From: Blastococcus colisei
GTDB lineage: Bacteria > Actinomycetota > Actinomycetes > Mycobacteriales > Geodermatophilaceae
Length of the DNA stretch: 64,000 nt
Direction of reading: 5' to 3'
Assembly (NCBI RefSeq): GCF_006717095.1
Contig: NZ_VFQE01000001.1
Span: 1,178,001-1,242,000 of the forward strand
Shown: piece after piece, positions 41,032-51,715 of the stretch
Position numbering within the stretch: position 1 is the stretch's first letter
Layout: each line of letters starts with the position of its first letter
The notes under the pieces: generated by a model
Told to the model about the DNA's origin: nothing
The model's database searches: none
Seen by the model: only the letters and a program-made list of their open reading frames with translations
Translations under genes and position numbers: made by a program

Positions 41032-42957
41032 ATGACCACCACCCCGAGCGAGCACGCCGCCCGCCCTGCTTCCCGGGTCGCCGGCTCCGCGGAGCCTGCC
41101 CCCCGGGATGCCGCCACCCGGGAGGCCGCCGCCGCCCTGGCCGGTGTCGAGACCACGGCCCGTTCCGTCGCCGAGGCCGCTGCCGAGCCGGCGACCGGCA
41201 TCACCGGTGCACAGAGCCTCGTCCGCTCGCTCGAGGCCGTGGGCGTCGAGGTCATCTTCGGTATCCCGGGCGGGGCGATCCTGCCCGCCTACGACCCGCT
41301 GTTCGACAGCGCACTCCGCCACGTCCTGGTCCGTCACGAGCAGGGCGCCGGGCACGCCGCGACCGGGTATGCCCAGGCCACCGGCAAGGTCGGCGTCTGC
41401 ATGGCCACCTCCGGGCCCGGAGCGACGAACCTCGTGACGCCGCTGGCCGATGCGCACATGGACTCCGTGCCGATCGTGGCCATCACCGGGCAGGTCCCCA
41501 GCCGCGCCATCGGGACGGACGCCTTCCAGGAGGCCGACATCCGCGGCATCACGATGCCGATCACCAAGCACAACTTCCTGGTCACCGACGCCGCCGAGAT
41601 CCCGCAGCGGATCGCCGAGGCCTTCCACCTCGCCTCGACGGGTCGGCCGGGCCCGGTTCTCGTCGACATCCCGAAGGACGTCCTGCAGGCGCGGACCGAC
41701 TTCTCCTGGCCGCCGCGGCTGGACCTGCCCGGCTACAAGCCGACCACGCGACCGCACGGCAAGCAGGTGCGTGAGGCAGCCACGCTGATCGCCGGTGGCC
41801 GCCGGCCGGTCCTCTACGTGGGCGGCGGCGTCCTCAAGGCCGGTGCGACCGAGGAGCTCGCCGAGCTCGCCGCGCTGACCGGCGCGCCGGTCGTCACCAC
41901 GCTGATGGCCCGGGGCGCGTTCCCCGACAGCCACCGCCAGAACCTGGGGATGCCCGGCATGCACGGCAACGTCACAGCGGTCACCGCACTGCAGAAGGCG
42001 GACGTCATCGTCGCGCTGGGTGCCCGTTTCGACGACCGGGTGACCGGTGACCTGACCAGCTTCGCGCCGCACGCGCAGGTCGTGCATGCCGACATCGACC
42101 CCGCGGAGATCGGCAAGAACCGCAAGGCCGACGTCCCGATCGTGGGCGACGCCAAGGAGACCATCGCGCAGCTGGTCGACGCTCTGCGCGGCGAGCACGA
42201 AGCCGGCCGGACCCCCGACCTGGCCGGCTGGTGGGCGCAGCTGGAGGACTGGCGGACGCGTTACCCGATGGGTTACGACTGGCCCGAGGACGGCTCGCTG
42301 TCGCCGCAGTACGTGATCGAGCGGCTCGGGGCGATCGCCGGACCCGACGCGATCTACGCCGCCGGCGTCGGCCAGCACCAGATGTGGGCCGCCCAGTTCG
42401 TGAAGTACGAGAAGCCCGGAACCTGGCTCAACAGCGGCGGTCTGGGCACCATGGGCTACGCCGTCCCGGCCGCGATGGGCGCCAAGTACGGCTGCCCCGA
42501 CACCACGGTGTGGGCGATCGACGGCGACGGCTGCTTCCAGATGACCAACCAGGAGCTCGCCACCTGCGCCATGGAGGGCATCCCGATCAAGGTCGCCGTC
42601 ATCAACAACGGCAACCTGGGCATGGTCCGGCAGTGGCAGACCCTGTTCTACGAGGGCCGCTACTCCAGCACCAAGCTGCACGCCCGCAACCCCGACGGCA
42701 CTCCCAAGCCGGTCCGCATCCCCGACTTCGTCACCCTGGCCGAGGCGCTGGGGTGCGTGGGTCTGCGCTGCGAGAGCAAGGACGACGTGGACGCGGTGAT
42801 CGAGAAGGCGATGGCGATCGACGACGCCCCGGTGGTCATCGACTTCGTCGTCGGCCATGACGCCCAGGTGTGGCCGATGGTCGCCGCGGGCGCCAGCAAC
42901 GATGACATCCTGGCCGCGCGCGACGTGCGCCCGGTCTTCGGCGAAGGGCAGGTGTGA
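41032..42957 (+). CDS. ilvB: Acetolactate synthase large subunit
   Basis: This enzyme condenses pyruvate with pyruvate or 2-ketobutyrate, the first shared step to valine, leucine and isoleucine. The 641-residue protein has an extra N-terminal tail of about 55 Ala/Thr-rich residues. It then shows [18 protein letters not shown], the catalytic Glu in [13 protein letters not shown], and the ThDP site [14 protein letters not shown] with [18 protein letters not shown] lies eight bases before the ATG. ilvN starts two bases after its stop. Confidence 0.96.
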   Translation: MTTTPSEHAARPASRVAGSAEPAPRDAATREAAAALAGVETTARSVAEAAAEPATGITGAQSLVRSLEAVGVEVIFGIPGGAILPAYDPLFDSALRHVLVRHEQGAGHAATGYAQATGKVGVCMATSGPGATNLVTPLADAHMDSVPIVAITGQVPSRAIGTDAFQEADIRGITMPITKHNFLVTDAAEIPQRIAEAFHLASTGRPGPVLVDIPKDVLQARTDFSWPPRLDLPGYKPTTRPHGKQVREAATLIAGGRRPVLYVGGGVLKAGATEELAELAALTGAPVVTTLMARGAFPDSHRQNLGMPGMHGNVTAVTALQKADVIVALGARFDDRVTGDLTSFAPHAQVVHADIDPAEIGKNRKADVPIVGDAKETIAQLVDALRGEHEAGRTPDLAGWWAQLEDWRTRYPMGYDWPEDGSLSPQYVIERLGAIAGPDAIYAAGVGQHQMWAAQFVKYEKPGTWLNSGGLGTMGYAVPAAMGAKYGCPDTTVWAIDGDGCFQMTNQELATCAMEGIPIKVAVINNGNLGMVRQWQTLFYEGRYSSTKLHARNPDGTPKPVRIPDFVTLAEALGCVGLRCESKDDVDAVIEKAMAIDDAPVVIDFVVGHDAQVWPMVAAGASNDDILAARDVRPVFGEGQV

Positions 42958-42958
42958 G

Positions 42959-43486
42959 ATGAGCAGGCACACGCTCTCGGTGCTGGTCGAGAACAAGTCC
43001 GGTGTCCTGACCCGGGTCGCGGCGCTGTTCAGCCGCCGCGGGTTCAACATCGAGTCCCTCGCCGTCGGGCCGACGGAGAACCCCGATCTGTCCCGCATGA
43101 CGGTCGTCGTCGACGCCGACACCGCGCCGCTCGAGCAGATCACCAAGCAGCTGAACAAGCTGATCGAGGTCATCAAGATCGTCGAGTTGGACTCCACCGC
43201 CGCGGTGCAGCGCGAGCTGCTGCTGGTGAAGGTGCGCGCGCCGATGGCCGAGCGCACCCAGGTGCTGCAGACCGCCGAGCTGTTCCGGGCCCACGTCGTC
43301 GACGTCAACCCCGACACCGTCACCCTCGAAGCGACGGGAACCCCCGACAAGCTGCAGGCGCTGCTCGCCGTCCTCGCCCCCCTGGGCATCAAGGAGATGG
43401 CGCAGTCCGGAACCGTGGCCCTGGGCCGGGGTCCGCGCTCGATGTCGGGCGCCGGTACCTTGCGGCCCGTCGAGCGCTCCGCCTGA
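42959..43486 (+). CDS. ilvN: Acetolactate synthase regulatory subunit
   Basis: The 175-residue small subunit binds valine and confers feedback control on IlvB. An N-terminal ACT domain (HTLSVLVENKSGVLTRVAALF and RRGFNIESLAVG) is followed by the C-terminal dimer domain (ELLLVKVRA, VDVNPDTVTLEATG). It is the middle gene of the attenuated ilvBNC operon. Length and motifs are normal. Confidence 0.95.
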   Translation: MSRHTLSVLVENKSGVLTRVAALFSRRGFNIESLAVGPTENPDLSRMTVVVDADTAPLEQITKQLNKLIEVIKIVELDSTAAVQRELLLVKVRAPMAERTQVLQTAELFRAHVVDVNPDTVTLEATGTPDKLQALLAVLAPLGIKEMAQSGTVALGRGPRSMSGAGTLRPVERSA

Positions 43487-44560
<1,074 letters not shown>

Positions 44561-44585
44561 AGAGGGATCCCCGGCAGGGGGCCCA

Positions 44586-44630
44586 GGCCCGGGATCGTGT
44601 CGAACGCGAACGCGAACACGATCCCGGGCC
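44586..44630. terminator. Long perfect hairpin between ilvC and the YGQ-rich gene
   Basis: A 15-bp perfect stem (44586-44600 with 44616-44630) starts GGCCCGGGATC. The loop consists of CGAACG/CGAACG-like repeats. It sits between convergent genes and can end transcription from either side. Confidence 0.8.
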
Positions 44631-44659
44631 CCAGCCGGCCCAGCGGCCGTGGACGGAGG

Positions 44660-45388
44660 TCAGCGGCCCCGGCGGACGCGGTGGGCGGCGAAGAAGTCCG
44701 CCGACGGCCTGCGCGCGAGCAGCACGACGATCGCCAGCGCCCCGGCGAGCAGCAGCAGGCTCCAGATGATTCCGCCCGCACCCGAGGTGTCGGCGTCCGC
44801 GAGGCTCGCCAGGAATCCGAGCAGGGTGAACGCCAGGGCGATCGACCCGCCCACCAGCAGCAGCACCCGGCTGCGTCCCGTCAGCGCCCACACCGAGCCC
44901 CAGATGACGACGATGGTCCAGACGGCCATCAGCACGCCGACGAGGGCGAAGATGGCGAAGAGGCCGGTCGTGACGTCGTCGTCCTCCGCCAGATCCCCGA
45001 AGATCGAGGCGGTGGCTGTGCCGGCCACGAACGTCAGCAGCGTGAAGATCACCCCGAGGGCGCCGAAGACGAAGCCCAGGACCGCCGCGGTGACCACCGA
45101 GCCGGGCTTGGCCGGCTGGCCGGAGCCGTACTGGCCGTAGGCCGGTGGCTGGCCGTACTGATCGCCGTACGCCGGCGGCTGACCGTAGGCCGCCGGATAC
45201 TGCTGCTGGCCGTACGCGGACTGCTCGTAGCCGGGCTGCCCGTAGGGCGGCGGCGCCGGCTGGCCGTACTGGGGCTGTCCGAACGACTGCCGCCCGTACT
45301 CCGGCTGGCCGTACTGCTGGTGGCCGTACTGCTGTTGGCCGTACGGGGGCCCCTGCTCGGAACGACCGTGGTCGTCGGACTGGCTCAT
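44660..45388 (-). CDS. YGQ-repeat membrane protein
   Basis: A 242-residue protein. Residues 1-95 are a low-complexity segment made of Q-Y-G-Q, P-x-Y-G-Q and similar units, rich in Tyr, Gln, Gly and Pro. Residues 95-225 contain four predicted membrane helices, ending in a basic tail. I know similar Tyr/Gln/Pro-rich heads on actinobacterial membrane proteins of unknown role. GGAGGAAATC immediately before the ATG gives a strong ribosome site. It is divergent from serA. Confidence 0.8.
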   Translation of the reverse strand: MSQSDDHGRSEQGPPYGQQQYGHQQYGQPEYGRQSFGQPQYGQPAPPPYGQPGYEQSAYGQQQYPAAYGQPPAYGDQYGQPPAYGQYGSGQPAKPGSVVTAAVLGFVFGALGVIFTLLTFVAGTATASIFGDLAEDDDVTTGLFAIFALVGVLMAVWTIVVIWGSVWALTGRSRVLLLVGGSIALAFTLLGFLASLADADTSGAGGIIWSLLLLAGALAIVVLLARRPSADFFAAHRVRRGR

Positions 45389-45529
45389 GATTTCCTCCGT
45401 AGACGCCGGCGTGCCCGACTCCCACGGCCAGGATGTCCGGGCGGCCGGAGGGGCACAAGGACGCCGCTCCCGGCTGTGGACACGTCGTCGTCCTGCCGGT
45501 GCGGTGTCGTCCCACTCTGCGGACGCTCC

Positions 45530-45535
45530 TAGGCT
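45530..45535 (+). promoter_or_regulatory. Putative -10 box, near-leaderless serA
   Basis: TAGGCT lies eight bases before the GTG at 45544. This supports that start over the ATG at 45568. Confidence 0.45.
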
Positions 45536-45543
45536 GTGCGCCT

Positions 45544-47157
45544 GTGACTGCCACTGTGTCGGGGACCATGCCCGTCGTCCTGATCGCAGAAGAGCTGGCT
45601 CCCAGCGTCCTGGAGGTGCTCGGGAGCGACGTCGAGATCCGCCACGTGGACGGCGCGGACCGCAGCGCCCTGCTGCCGGCGTTGGCCGACGCCGCCGCGG
45701 TGATGATCCGCAGCGCCACGCAGATCGACGCCGAGGCCCTCGCGGCGGCGCCGAACCTCAAGGTGGTGGCGCGGGCCGGGATCGGGCTGGACAACGTCGA
45801 CGTCTCCGCCGCCACCGAGCGCGGCGTCATGGTGGTGAACGCGCCGACGTCGAACATCGTGAGCGCCGCCGAGCACGCCGTCGCCCTGCTGCTGGCCGCG
45901 GCCCGGCAGATCCCGGCGGCGGACGCCTCGCTGCGCGAGGGCGCCTGGAAGCGGTCGAAGTTCATGGGCGTCGAGGTCACCGACAAGACCGTCGGCGTGA
46001 TCGGGCTCGGACGGATCGGGATCCTGGTGGCCCAGCGCCTGGCCGCCTTCGGCGTCACGCTGATCGCCTACGACCCCTACATCCAGCCCGGACGTGCCGC
46101 CCAGCTCGGGGTGCGGCTGGTCTCGCTGGAGGAACTGCTCCGCGAGTCGGACTTCATCACCATCCATCTGCCCAAGACGCCCGAGACGCTCGGTCTCATC
46201 GGCGCCGCCGAGCTCGCCACCACGAAGCCGGGCGTGATCATCGTCAACGCCGCGCGAGGTGGACTGGTCGACGAAGCCGCGCTCGCCGAGGCGCTCGCGT
46301 CCGGGCAGGTGGCCGCCGCGGGCCTCGACGTCTACGCCAAGGAGCCGTGCACCGACAGCCCGCTGTTCGGGCTGCCGAACACCGTCGTCACCCCGCACCT
46401 GGGGGCCTCCACCACCGAGGCCCAGGACAAGGCCGGCTCGGCCGTCGCCCGGTCGGTGCGGCTGGCCCTGATGGGCGACTTCGTGCCCGACGCCGTCAAC
46501 GTGCAGGCGGGGGGCGTGGTCGCCGAGGACGTGCGACCGGGCCTGCCGCTGGCGGAGAAGCTCGGCCGGGTGTTCACCGCGGTCGCCGGTGGGCTGGCGC
46601 AGTCGGTGACCGTGGAGGTGCGCGGGAAGATCGCGGAGTTCGACGTCTCCGTGGTGCAGCTCGCCGTCCTCAAGGGCGTCTTCTCCGACGTCGTCGAGGA
46701 GCAGGTCACCTACGTGAACGCGCCGCTGCTGGCCGAGCAGCGCGGCCTGGAGGTGGCGCTGTCCAGCGACGTCGAGAGCCCGGACTACCGCAACCTCATC
46801 ACCGTGCGCGGCGCCATGGCCGACGGCACGCAGGTGACGGTCTCCGGCACGCTCTTCGGCAAGAACCAGGTGCCGAAGATCACCGAGGTCGACGGCTTCG
46901 ACATCGACCTGGACCTGTCGGGTTACCTGCTGTTCTTCGTCTACACCGACCGGCCGGGCGTGGTCGGCACCGTGGGCGCGGCCCTCGGCGAGGCGGGCGT
47001 CAACATCGCCGGGGCGCAGGTCAGCCGGACCACCCGCGGCGGCGAGGCGCTCATGGCCGTCACCGTGGACAGCCGGGTGCCCGCCGAGCTGCTCGGTGAC
47101 ATCGCCGGCCGGATCGGTGCCCGCCAGGCCCGCGCGGCCGACCTCAACCCGTTCTGA
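45544..47157 (+). CDS. serA: D-3-phosphoglycerate dehydrogenase
   Basis: SerA starts serine synthesis from 3-phosphoglycerate. The 537-residue long form has a catalytic domain, an NAD loop [25 protein letters not shown] and [12 protein letters not shown] (catalytic His). An allosteric substrate-binding domain (about 325-460) and a C-terminal ACT domain ([20 protein letters not shown]) follow. This matches M. tuberculosis SerA1 in length and order. An ATG at 45568 is an alternative start. leuB begins 17 bases after its stop. Confidence 0.95.
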   Translation: MTATVSGTMPVVLIAEELAPSVLEVLGSDVEIRHVDGADRSALLPALADAAAVMIRSATQIDAEALAAAPNLKVVARAGIGLDNVDVSAATERGVMVVNAPTSNIVSAAEHAVALLLAAARQIPAADASLREGAWKRSKFMGVEVTDKTVGVIGLGRIGILVAQRLAAFGVTLIAYDPYIQPGRAAQLGVRLVSLEELLRESDFITIHLPKTPETLGLIGAAELATTKPGVIIVNAARGGLVDEAALAEALASGQVAAAGLDVYAKEPCTDSPLFGLPNTVVTPHLGASTTEAQDKAGSAVARSVRLALMGDFVPDAVNVQAGGVVAEDVRPGLPLAEKLGRVFTAVAGGLAQSVTVEVRGKIAEFDVSVVQLAVLKGVFSDVVEEQVTYVNAPLLAEQRGLEVALSSDVESPDYRNLITVRGAMADGTQVTVSGTLFGKNQVPKITEVDGFDIDLDLSGYLLFFVYTDRPGVVGTVGAALGEAGVNIAGAQVSRTTRGGEALMAVTVDSRVPAELLGDIAGRIGARQARAADLNPF

Positions 47158-47173
47158 CCCAGGAGTTCTCACC

Positions 47174-48196
47174 ATGCGCTTGGCAGTGATCGCCGGAGAC
47201 GGGATCGGCCCCGAGGTCGTGACCGAAGGCCTGAAGGTTCTGCGGGAGGTCGCTCCCGACGTGGAGCCCACCCACTACGACCTCGGCGCCATGCGCTGGC
47301 AGCGCACGGATGAGCTGCTGCCCGACACGGTGCTCGACGAGCTCCGGGGGCACGACGCGATCCTGCTCGGCGCCATCGGTGACCCCAGCGTCCCGCCGGG
47401 GATCCTCGAGCGCGGGCTGCTGCTGCGGCTGCGCTTCGAGCTCGACCACCACGTCAACCTCCGCCCGGCGCGGCTGTTCGACGGCGTCACCAGCCCGCTG
47501 GCCGACCCCGGGCCCGTCGACATGCTCTGCGTGCGGGAAGGCACCGAGGGCCCCTACGTCGGCAACGGCGGCGTCCTCCGCAAGGACACCCCGCAGGAGG
47601 TCGCCACCGAGGTAAGCCTCAACACCGCCTTCGGCGTCGAGCGGGTGGTGCGCTACGCCTTCGAGCGGGCCGTCACGCGGCCGCGCAAGCACCTGACGCT
47701 GATCCACAAGACCAACGTGCTCACCCACGCCGGCGGCCTCTGGTCGCGCACGGTGGAGGAGGTGTCGGCCGAGTTCCCCGAGGTCACCGTCGCCTACCAG
47801 CACGTCGACGCCGCCTCGATGTTCTTCATCACCGACCCGGGCCGCTACGACGTCATCGTCACCGACAACCTCTTCGGCGACATCGTCACCGACATCGCGG
47901 CCGCGGTCACCGGCGGCATCGGGCTGGCCGCCAGCGGCAACCTGGACGTGTCGGGCACCAACCCGAGCATGTTCGAGCCGGTGCACGGATCGGCCCCCGA
48001 CATCGCCGGGCAGGGCATCGCCGACCCCACCGCCACCGTCCTCTCGGTCGGGCTGCTGCTCGAGCACCTCGGCCGCACCGAGCAGGCCAGGAAGGTCAAC
48101 GCCGCGGTGGCCTTCGACCTCTCCACCCGCTCGCCGCAGGGGCCGGTGCGCACCACCGACGTCGGCGACCGGCTCGCCGCCCTCGCGAGCGGCTGA
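47174..48196 (+). CDS. leuB: 3-isopropylmalate dehydrogenase
   Basis: LeuB oxidises and decarboxylates 3-isopropylmalate in leucine synthesis, and can act on methylmalate in the citramalate route. The 340-residue protein begins [16 protein letters not shown] and has [19 protein letters not shown] and the metal/substrate loop [22 protein letters not shown] lies nine bases before the ATG. It is probably co-transcribed with serA. A 10-bp hairpin follows. Confidence 0.95.
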   Translation: MRLAVIAGDGIGPEVVTEGLKVLREVAPDVEPTHYDLGAMRWQRTDELLPDTVLDELRGHDAILLGAIGDPSVPPGILERGLLLRLRFELDHHVNLRPARLFDGVTSPLADPGPVDMLCVREGTEGPYVGNGGVLRKDTPQEVATEVSLNTAFGVERVVRYAFERAVTRPRKHLTLIHKTNVLTHAGGLWSRTVEEVSAEFPEVTVAYQHVDAASMFFITDPGRYDVIVTDNLFGDIVTDIAAAVTGGIGLAASGNLDVSGTNPSMFEPVHGSAPDIAGQGIADPTATVLSVGLLLEHLGRTEQARKVNAAVAFDLSTRSPQGPVRTTDVGDRLAALASG

Positions 48197-48225
48197 CCCC
48201 CGAGCGGGCCGCATCCCCTCGGCCG

Positions 48226-48250
48226 CACCGGTCCGCGCCTCGGACCGGTG
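48226..48250 (+). terminator. Hairpin terminator after leuB
   Basis: A 10-bp perfect stem, CACCGGTCCG with CGGACCGGTG, and a 5-base loop lie 29 bases past the leuB stop. It separates leuB from the cimA attenuator. Confidence 0.65.
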
Positions 48251-48361
48251 GGCTTCCACCGCCCGCTCCGGGTGGCGGACCGGGCCGTCCGGGTCCACCG
48301 GTGTCGATCCGGCAAGCACCGCCGCGCCCGAGCCCCCGGAGCCGGTGCCACCGCCGGATCG

Positions 48362-48433
48362 ATGCGCGTGGTCTACTGGACCGCGATGCCCACCGTCGGC
48401 GCGATCGCCATCGCGACCCTCATTATCACGTAG
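48362..48433 (+). CDS. Ile-rich leader peptide of the cimA attenuator
   Basis: A 23-codon frame from the ATG at 48362 ends AIAIATLIIT and TAG, with four isoleucines and a leucine in the last ten codons, one of them the rare codon ATT. A shorter start at the ATG at 48386 (MPTVGAIAIATLIIT) has CTGGA six bases upstream and may be the real one. Its stop codon touches the first attenuator hairpin, as in the ilvB leader. It would sense charged Ile-tRNA. Confidence 0.7.
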   Translation: MRVVYWTAMPTVGAIAIATLIIT

Positions 48434-48488
48434 CGCGCAGTCACCTCCCCGACTGCGCGCAGACCTCCCGTACCCGGGGGGTCTTTTT
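48433..48488 (+). promoter_or_regulatory. cimA transcription attenuator (hairpin plus terminator)
   Basis: A perfect 10-bp hairpin, GCGCGCAGTC (48433-48442) with GACTGCGCGC (48451-48460), is followed by the terminator AGACCTCCC (48461-48469) with GGGGGGTCT (48476-48484) and five T residues (48484-48488). The heptamer ACCTCCC occurs both in the first loop (48443) and in the terminator arm (48463), so both can pair with the same G-run. The structure ends 39 bases before the cimA start. Confidence 0.8.
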
Positions 48489-48526
48489 CGTGTTCGGGCC
48501 GAGCGTTCCCCTTCCTGGAGAGCCCC

Positions 48527-50125
48527 ATGACCAGCACCGACTTCCACGTCTTCGACACCACTCTGCGCGACGGCGCCCAGCGCGAGGGCATCAGCTACTC
48601 CGTCGCCGACAAGCTGGCCGTGGCGCGGCTGCTCGACGAGATCGGCGTGGGCTTCATCGAGGGCGGCTGGCCCGGTGCTCTGCCCAAGGACACGGAGTTC
48701 TTCGCGCGCGCCCGCACGGAGCTCAAGCTGCGGCACGCCCAGCTCGTCGCCTTCGGCGCGACCCGGAAGGCCGGCGTCCGGGTGGCCGACGACCCGCAGG
48801 TCCGTGCGCTGCTCGACGCCGAGACGCCGGTCGTGTGCCTCGTCGCGAAGTCCGACGTCCGCCACGTCCGGGAGGCACTGCGCACGACGCTCGAGGAGAA
48901 CCTGGCGATGGTCGCCGACACGGTCGCGTTCTTCGTCGGGCACGGCCGCCGCGTCTTCCTCGACTGCGAGCACTTCTTCGACGGCTACGCGGCCGACCCG
49001 GACTACGGGGTGCGGGTACTGGAGAGCGCGTTCGCCGCGGGCGCGGAGGTGGGGGTCCTCTGCGACACCAACGGGGGGATGCTCCCGATGGGCATCGGCC
49101 GCGTGGTCGCCGACGTGCGGGCGCGCACGACCGGCACGCTGGGCATCCACTGCCAGGACGACACGGGGTGCGCGGTGGCGAACACGCTGGCGGCGGTCGA
49201 GGCGGGCGTCTCCCACGTGCAGGGGACCGCGAACGGCTACGGCGAGCGGGCCGGCAACGCCGACACGTTCGCGCTGATCGGCAACCTGGTGACCAAGATG
49301 GGGCTGCCCGTGGTGCCCGCGGAGTGCCTGCCCGAACTCCAGCGGGTCAGCCACGCGATCGCGGAGCTGGCCAACATCGCCCCCGATGAGCACCAGCCCT
49401 TCGTCGGCGCGTCCGCCTTCGCCCACAAGGCCGGTCTGCACGCCAGCGCCATCAAGGTGCGGCCCGAGCTGTACAACCACCTCGACCCGGCCGTCGTGGG
49501 CAACGACATGCGGATCCTGGTCACCGAGATGGCCGGCCGCGCGTCCATCGAGCTGAAGGGGCGCGAGCTCGGCGTCGACCTGGCCGGCCAGGGCGATGCG
49601 ATCGGGCGGGTCGTCGACCAGGTGAAGGTGCTGGAGGCCGACGGCTGGTCGTTCGAGGCGGCGGACGCGTCGTTCGAGCTGCTGCTGCGGGCCCAGCTGC
49701 CGGACGCGCCGCCGCCGCTGTTCGAGCTGGAGAGCTACCGGACCTCGGTCGAGCACTGGGGCAACGGCGTGGTGGTCAGCGAGGCCACCGTGAAGGTCCA
49801 CCTGATCGACGCGGACGGCACGCGCGAGCGGATCATCAGCACCGGCGAGGGCAACGGCCCCGTGAACGCGCTCGACAACGCGCTGCGGCAGGCGCTGGTG
49901 ACCCGGTACCCACAGCTGGCCGAGGTCTCGCTGGCCGACTACAAGGTCCGGATCCTGGGCTGGAAGGGCGGCACGAGCGCCACCACGCGCGTGCTGGTCG
50001 ACACGACGGACGGCGTGCGGGAGTGGACCACCGTCGGGGTGCACGACAACGTCGTCGAGGCCTCCTGGCACGCGCTCGTGGACGCGCTCACCTACGCCGT
50101 GGTGCGGCGGCCGTCCGCCGGCTGA
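48527..50125 (+). CDS. cimA: Citramalate synthase
   Basis: CimA joins pyruvate and acetyl-CoA to citramalate, a threonine-independent route to 2-ketobutyrate and isoleucine. The 532-residue protein has the HMGL-like motif FDTTLRDGAQREGIS, LDCEHFFDGY, GIHCQDDTGCAVANTLAAVE, HKAGLHASAI and a C-terminal LeuA-type regulatory domain (about 405-525). Length and motifs fit CimA-type rather than LeuA. The Ile-rich leader upstream independently supports an isoleucine role. TGGAGAG precedes the ATG. Confidence 0.9.
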   Translation: MTSTDFHVFDTTLRDGAQREGISYSVADKLAVARLLDEIGVGFIEGGWPGALPKDTEFFARARTELKLRHAQLVAFGATRKAGVRVADDPQVRALLDAETPVVCLVAKSDVRHVREALRTTLEENLAMVADTVAFFVGHGRRVFLDCEHFFDGYAADPDYGVRVLESAFAAGAEVGVLCDTNGGMLPMGIGRVVADVRARTTGTLGIHCQDDTGCAVANTLAAVEAGVSHVQGTANGYGERAGNADTFALIGNLVTKMGLPVVPAECLPELQRVSHAIAELANIAPDEHQPFVGASAFAHKAGLHASAIKVRPELYNHLDPAVVGNDMRILVTEMAGRASIELKGRELGVDLAGQGDAIGRVVDQVKVLEADGWSFEAADASFELLLRAQLPDAPPPLFELESYRTSVEHWGNGVVVSEATVKVHLIDADGTRERIISTGEGNGPVNALDNALRQALVTRYPQLAEVSLADYKVRILGWKGGTSATTRVLVDTTDGVREWTTVGVHDNVVEASWHALVDALTYAVVRRPSAG

Positions 50126-50130
50126 CCGGC

Positions 50131-50460
50131 TCAGCCGCGGGGCCGGATCTCGCCCATCGGTCCCCAGCCCGGGACGTCGGCCGCATCGACGTAGATGATC
50201 TGCGGCTGCGCGGTCACCAGATCAGGAGCCGTCTCGACGAAGTTCTTGAAGGCCTGCGTCCCGACGTGCGCGGCACCTGCGCCGGCGTCCCGGAAGCCCT
50301 CGATGCACACCCATGTGCCGGGCTCCTCGACGCTGCGCGACCACTCGAAGAAGAGGCTGCCCTCCTCCGCGTTCACCGCACGGGCGTAGTCGGCTGCCAG
50401 GGCGGACCACTCGTCCTCGCGCTCGGGACGGACGGGCATCTTCACGACGATGAGGATCAA
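50131..50460 (-). CDS. Antibiotic-biosynthesis-monooxygenase (ABM) domain protein
   Basis: A 109-residue dimeric ferredoxin-fold protein. ILIVVKMPVRPEREDEW, EEGSLFFEWSRSVEEPG and the closing beta strand fit the ABM/YgiN group of quinone-type monooxygenases or related small enzymes. The start is an unusual TTG at 50460, fixed by AAGGAG six bases upstream. It begins ten bases after the VOC gene, so the two are probably one operon. The substrate is unknown. Confidence 0.8.
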   Translation of the reverse strand: MILIVVKMPVRPEREDEWSALAADYARAVNAEEGSLFFEWSRSVEEPGTWVCIEGFRDAGAGAAHVGTQAFKNFVETAPDLVTAQPQIIYVDAADVPGWGPMGEIRPRG

Positions 50461-50470
50461 CGGAGCTCCT

Positions 50471-50851
50471 TCACAGCGGGTCGAGCCTGCGGCGCAGCAG
50501 GCAGAAGTGGTTGCCCTCCGGGTCGGCGAGCACGTGCCACCCCTCGTCCCCGGACTGACCGACGTCGCCCGGGGTGGCACCGAGTGCGAGCAGCCGTTCA
50601 AGCTCCGCGTCCTGCTCGCGGTCGGTGGCGTTGACGTCGATGTGCAGTCGCACCTTGCCCGGAGTCGGGTCGGCCACCGGGGCGAACACGAGCGTGGGCG
50701 CGGGGCCGCCGAATCCGGCCTCGGGGCCGATCTCGACCGCCCCGTCCTCGTCCCTGCCCAGTACCCGGTAGTCGAGGACCTCGGCCCAGAAGGCGGCCAG
50801 GACCTCGGGGTCGCGGCTGTCGACGACGAGTTCGGAGAAGCGGCAGGCCAT
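50471..50851 (-). CDS. Glyoxalase/bleomycin-resistance (VOC) family protein
   Basis: A 126-residue protein with one VOC repeat pair: [19 protein letters not shown] at the N-terminus, [14 protein letters not shown] in the middle, and [13 protein letters not shown] at the end, typical of the glyoxalase-like subgroup. TACCGT (50858-50863, reverse) lies six bases before the ATG, suggesting a leaderless transcript. It is divergent from the FAH gene across 42 bases. The substrate is unknown. Confidence 0.83.
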   Translation of the reverse strand: MACRFSELVVDSRDPEVLAAFWAEVLDYRVLGRDEDGAVEIGPEAGFGGPAPTLVFAPVADPTPGKVRLHIDVNATDREQDAELERLLALGATPGDVGQSGDEGWHVLADPEGNHFCLLRRRLDPL

Positions 50852-50857
50852 GGGCGC

Positions 50858-50863
50858 ACGGTA
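50858..50863 (-). promoter_or_regulatory. Putative -10 box, leaderless VOC gene
   Basis: On the reverse strand TACCGT is followed by six bases and the ATG. Confidence 0.5.
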
Positions 50864-50881
50864 GGCAGCGAGCGGCCCGGC

Positions 50882-50887
50882 TAACCT
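50882..50887 (+). promoter_or_regulatory. Putative -10 box, leaderless FAH-family gene
   Basis: TAACCT is followed by six bases and the GTG at 50894. It faces away from the VOC -10 box, 18 bases apart. Confidence 0.55.
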
Positions 50888-50893
50888 CGGTCC

Positions 50894-51715
50894 GTGCGCA
50901 TCGTTCGTTTCGCCTCCCCCCAGGGCATGTCCTTCGGCGTCCTCGACGGAGACGGCCGGGTGGCCCAGATCGAGGGCCACCCCTTCGGCCGCATCTCCTT
51001 CACCGGCGCCCGTTACGCGCAGGCCGACATCCGGCTGCTGTCGCCGATCCTGCCGAGCAAGGTGGTGTGCGTCGGGAAGAACTACGCCGACCACATCGAG
51101 GAGATGAAGAGCGTCACCGGCGGCAGTGCGCCGGCCCAGCCGCTGATCTTCCTCAAGCCATCGACGGCGGTGATCGGCCCCGGCGATGCGATCCGCATCC
51201 CGCCGGGCAGCACCAACGTCCAGCACGAGGCCGAGCTCGCCGTCGTCATCGGCGCCCGGGGCGCCCGGAACGTGACCCCCGATCAGGCCGCCGCCAGCAT
51301 CTTCGGCTACACGATCGGCAACGACGTCACCGAGCGGGACATGCAGAAGAGCGACGGCCAGTGGACCCGTGGCAAGGGGTTCGACTCCTTCTGCCCGATC
51401 GGTCCCTGGATCGAGACCGACCTCGGCGGGTTGAGTCTGGACCCGGCCGACCTGGAGGTCACCTGCACCGTCGACGGCGAACCGCGCCAGCAGGGCCGCA
51501 CCAGCCAGCTCATCTTCGACGTCCCGACGCTCATCTCCTACATCTCGCAGGTGATGACGCTGCTGCCCGGCGACGTCGTCCTCACCGGCACCCCGTCCGG
51601 CGTGGGCCCGATCCGCGCCGGCCAGCAGGTCGAGGTCACGATCCAGGGCCTCGGCTCCCTCACCAACAGCGTCACCGCGGCCGAGGGCGTGTCCACCGCG
51701 GGCGACGCGCGATGA
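50894..51715 (+). CDS. Fumarylacetoacetate hydrolase family protein
   Basis: A 273-residue FAH-fold enzyme like M. tuberculosis Rv2993c, which also sits next to gltX. The metal and catalytic residues are in [40 protein letters not shown] and [14 protein letters not shown]. Likely activities are acylpyruvate hydrolysis or oxaloacetate decarboxylation; sequence alone does not decide. The gltX start overlaps its stop (ATGA). Confidence 0.88.
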   Translation: MRIVRFASPQGMSFGVLDGDGRVAQIEGHPFGRISFTGARYAQADIRLLSPILPSKVVCVGKNYADHIEEMKSVTGGSAPAQPLIFLKPSTAVIGPGDAIRIPPGSTNVQHEAELAVVIGARGARNVTPDQAAASIFGYTIGNDVTERDMQKSDGQWTRGKGFDSFCPIGPWIETDLGGLSLDPADLEVTCTVDGEPRQQGRTSQLIFDVPTLISYISQVMTLLPGDVVLTGTPSGVGPIRAGQQVEVTIQGLGSLTNSVTAAEGVSTAGDAR

